A DNA stretch of 6,306 nt from Dehalococcoidia bacterium (GTDB lineage Bacteria; Chloroflexota; Dehalococcoidia; Lucifugimonadales; Lucifugimonadaceae). The stretch spans positions 1 through 6,306 of the forward strand of contig JANQEF010000120.1 of NCBI GenBank assembly GCA_028278465.1, written 5' to 3'. Shown piece after piece: positions 6,075 through 6,306 of the stretch. Each line of letters starts with the position of its first letter. The stretch's first letter is position 1. The position numbers and the translations under genes are program-made. Below the pieces are notes generated by a model, which did no database searches, was not told the origin of the DNA, and saw only the letters and a program-made list of their open reading frames with translations.

Positions 6075-6080
6075 TATGAT
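6075..6080 (+). promoter_or_regulatory. Candidate -10 box for the amidohydrolase gene
   Basis: TATGAT matches TATAAT at five of six positions and lies 54 bp upstream of the amidohydrolase start. No convincing -35 box is found 15-18 bp further upstream, so an activator or another sigma factor may be needed, or the match may be fortuitous. I see no convincing promoter for the divergent ThDP gene in the same 180-bp gap. Confidence 0.25.
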
Positions 6081-6110
6081 TGCGTCCACTTTTCGCACCC
6101 GGCGCAACCC

Positions 6111-6134
6111 AGCCGAAACCAACGGAGCCGAAAC
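6111..6134. repeat. 9-bp direct repeat AGCCGAAAC before the amidohydrolase start
   Basis: AGCCGAAAC occurs at 6111-6119 and 6126-6134, a period of 15 bp. The second copy touches the start codon and overlaps the GGAG ribosome-binding site. It could be a local tandem duplication or a site for a translational or transcriptional regulator; the sequence alone does not decide. Confidence 0.35.
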
Positions 6135-6306
6135 ATGCCAGTCGTCGACGTCCACACCCACCTGCCTAGCCACCGTGACCATGTGCCGCCGGACGAGATG
6201 CGCTCAGAGACGACGATGCGGTCGGGCCAGGTGGTGCACCTGACGAACACCGTGCAGGACTATCTCGACGCCATGAAGCCGGTGGACAGGTCGATCATCT
6301 TTGGCA
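6135..6306 (+). CDS. Metal-dependent amidohydrolase, N-terminal fragment (3' end outside window)
   Basis: Only the first 57 codons are inside the window. They open with MPVVDVHTHLPSHRD, where His7-x-His9 is the N-terminal metal-binding HxH motif found at the end of strand 1 in the amidohydrolase TIM-barrel superfamily. The remaining visible part, including YLDAMKPVDRSIIFG, resembles the second-strand region of the ACMSD/amidohydrolase-2 (COG2159) group, which hydrolyses or decarboxylates small carboxylated or cyclic substrates. The start is well supported by GGAG (6124-6127) seven bases upstream. It is divergent from the ThDP enzyme gene, so the two may share a catabolic pathway, but that is only a neighbourhood inference. 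Catalytic residues from later strands cannot be checked. Confidence 0.75.
   Translation, partial: MPVVDVHTHLPSHRDHVPPDEMRSETTMRSGQVVHLTNTVQDYLDAMKPVDRSIIFG

Noticed and set aside
6008..6250. Minus-strand 80-codon open frame over the amidohydrolase start
   Set aside because: It is antisense to a well-supported gene start with HxH motif and ribosome-binding site, and has no recognisable domain.

Overview
The window is GC-rich, gene-dense bacterial DNA carrying six protein genes. Two are cut by the window edges. No RNA genes, CRISPR array, transposase or phage genes are visible. The mix of paralog-rich oxidoreductase families (aldo/keto reductase, extended SDR, ThDP enzyme, metal-dependent amidohydrolase) and short intergenic palindromes of the 'TGTCAT...GAACGAAGTGA...ATCT' and 'CCCTCCC...GGGAGGG' styles would suit a Chloroflexota-type genome (for example a SAR202/Dehalococcoidia-like lineage). 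This placement is an inference from style only.

Left part, minus strand: a PadR-type repressor gene (1422-2027) is followed by an RND/MMPL-type membrane exporter gene (1-1425, which runs off the left edge). They overlap by ATGA and so look translationally coupled. In front of the regulator lies a near-consensus sigma-70-type promoter (TTGACA, 17 bp, TATAGT). A 38-bp imperfect dyad covers its -10 box and predicted start site. The simplest reading is a self-repressed efflux operon. The exporter has no complete reading frame inside the window; I translated it by hand, and it is open for 475 codons.

Middle part, plus strand: an aldo/keto reductase (2249-3250) and an extended SDR epimerase/dehydrogenase (3247-4011) also overlap by ATGA, and form a two-gene redox operon divergent from the regulator. 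Both have intact catalytic residues. They probably act on successive steps of one carbohydrate-like or carbonyl substrate, which the sequence does not identify.

The convergent gap at 4012-4283 is full of repeats: a weak terminator-like hairpin, an 80-bp MITE-like palindrome bounded by TGTCAT/ATGACA, a 10-bp GC-rich hairpin, and an inverted repeat whose two arms are each G-quadruplex-capable, on opposite strands.

Right part: a minus-strand ThDP-dependent acetolactate-synthase-like enzyme (4284-5954) diverges from the first 57 codons of a metal-dependent amidohydrolase (6135 onward, cut by the right edge). I see no obviously new multi-gene system. The most rewarding items are the promoter/operator of the PadR-RND operon, the repeat-packed convergent gap, and the atypical ThDP enzyme.
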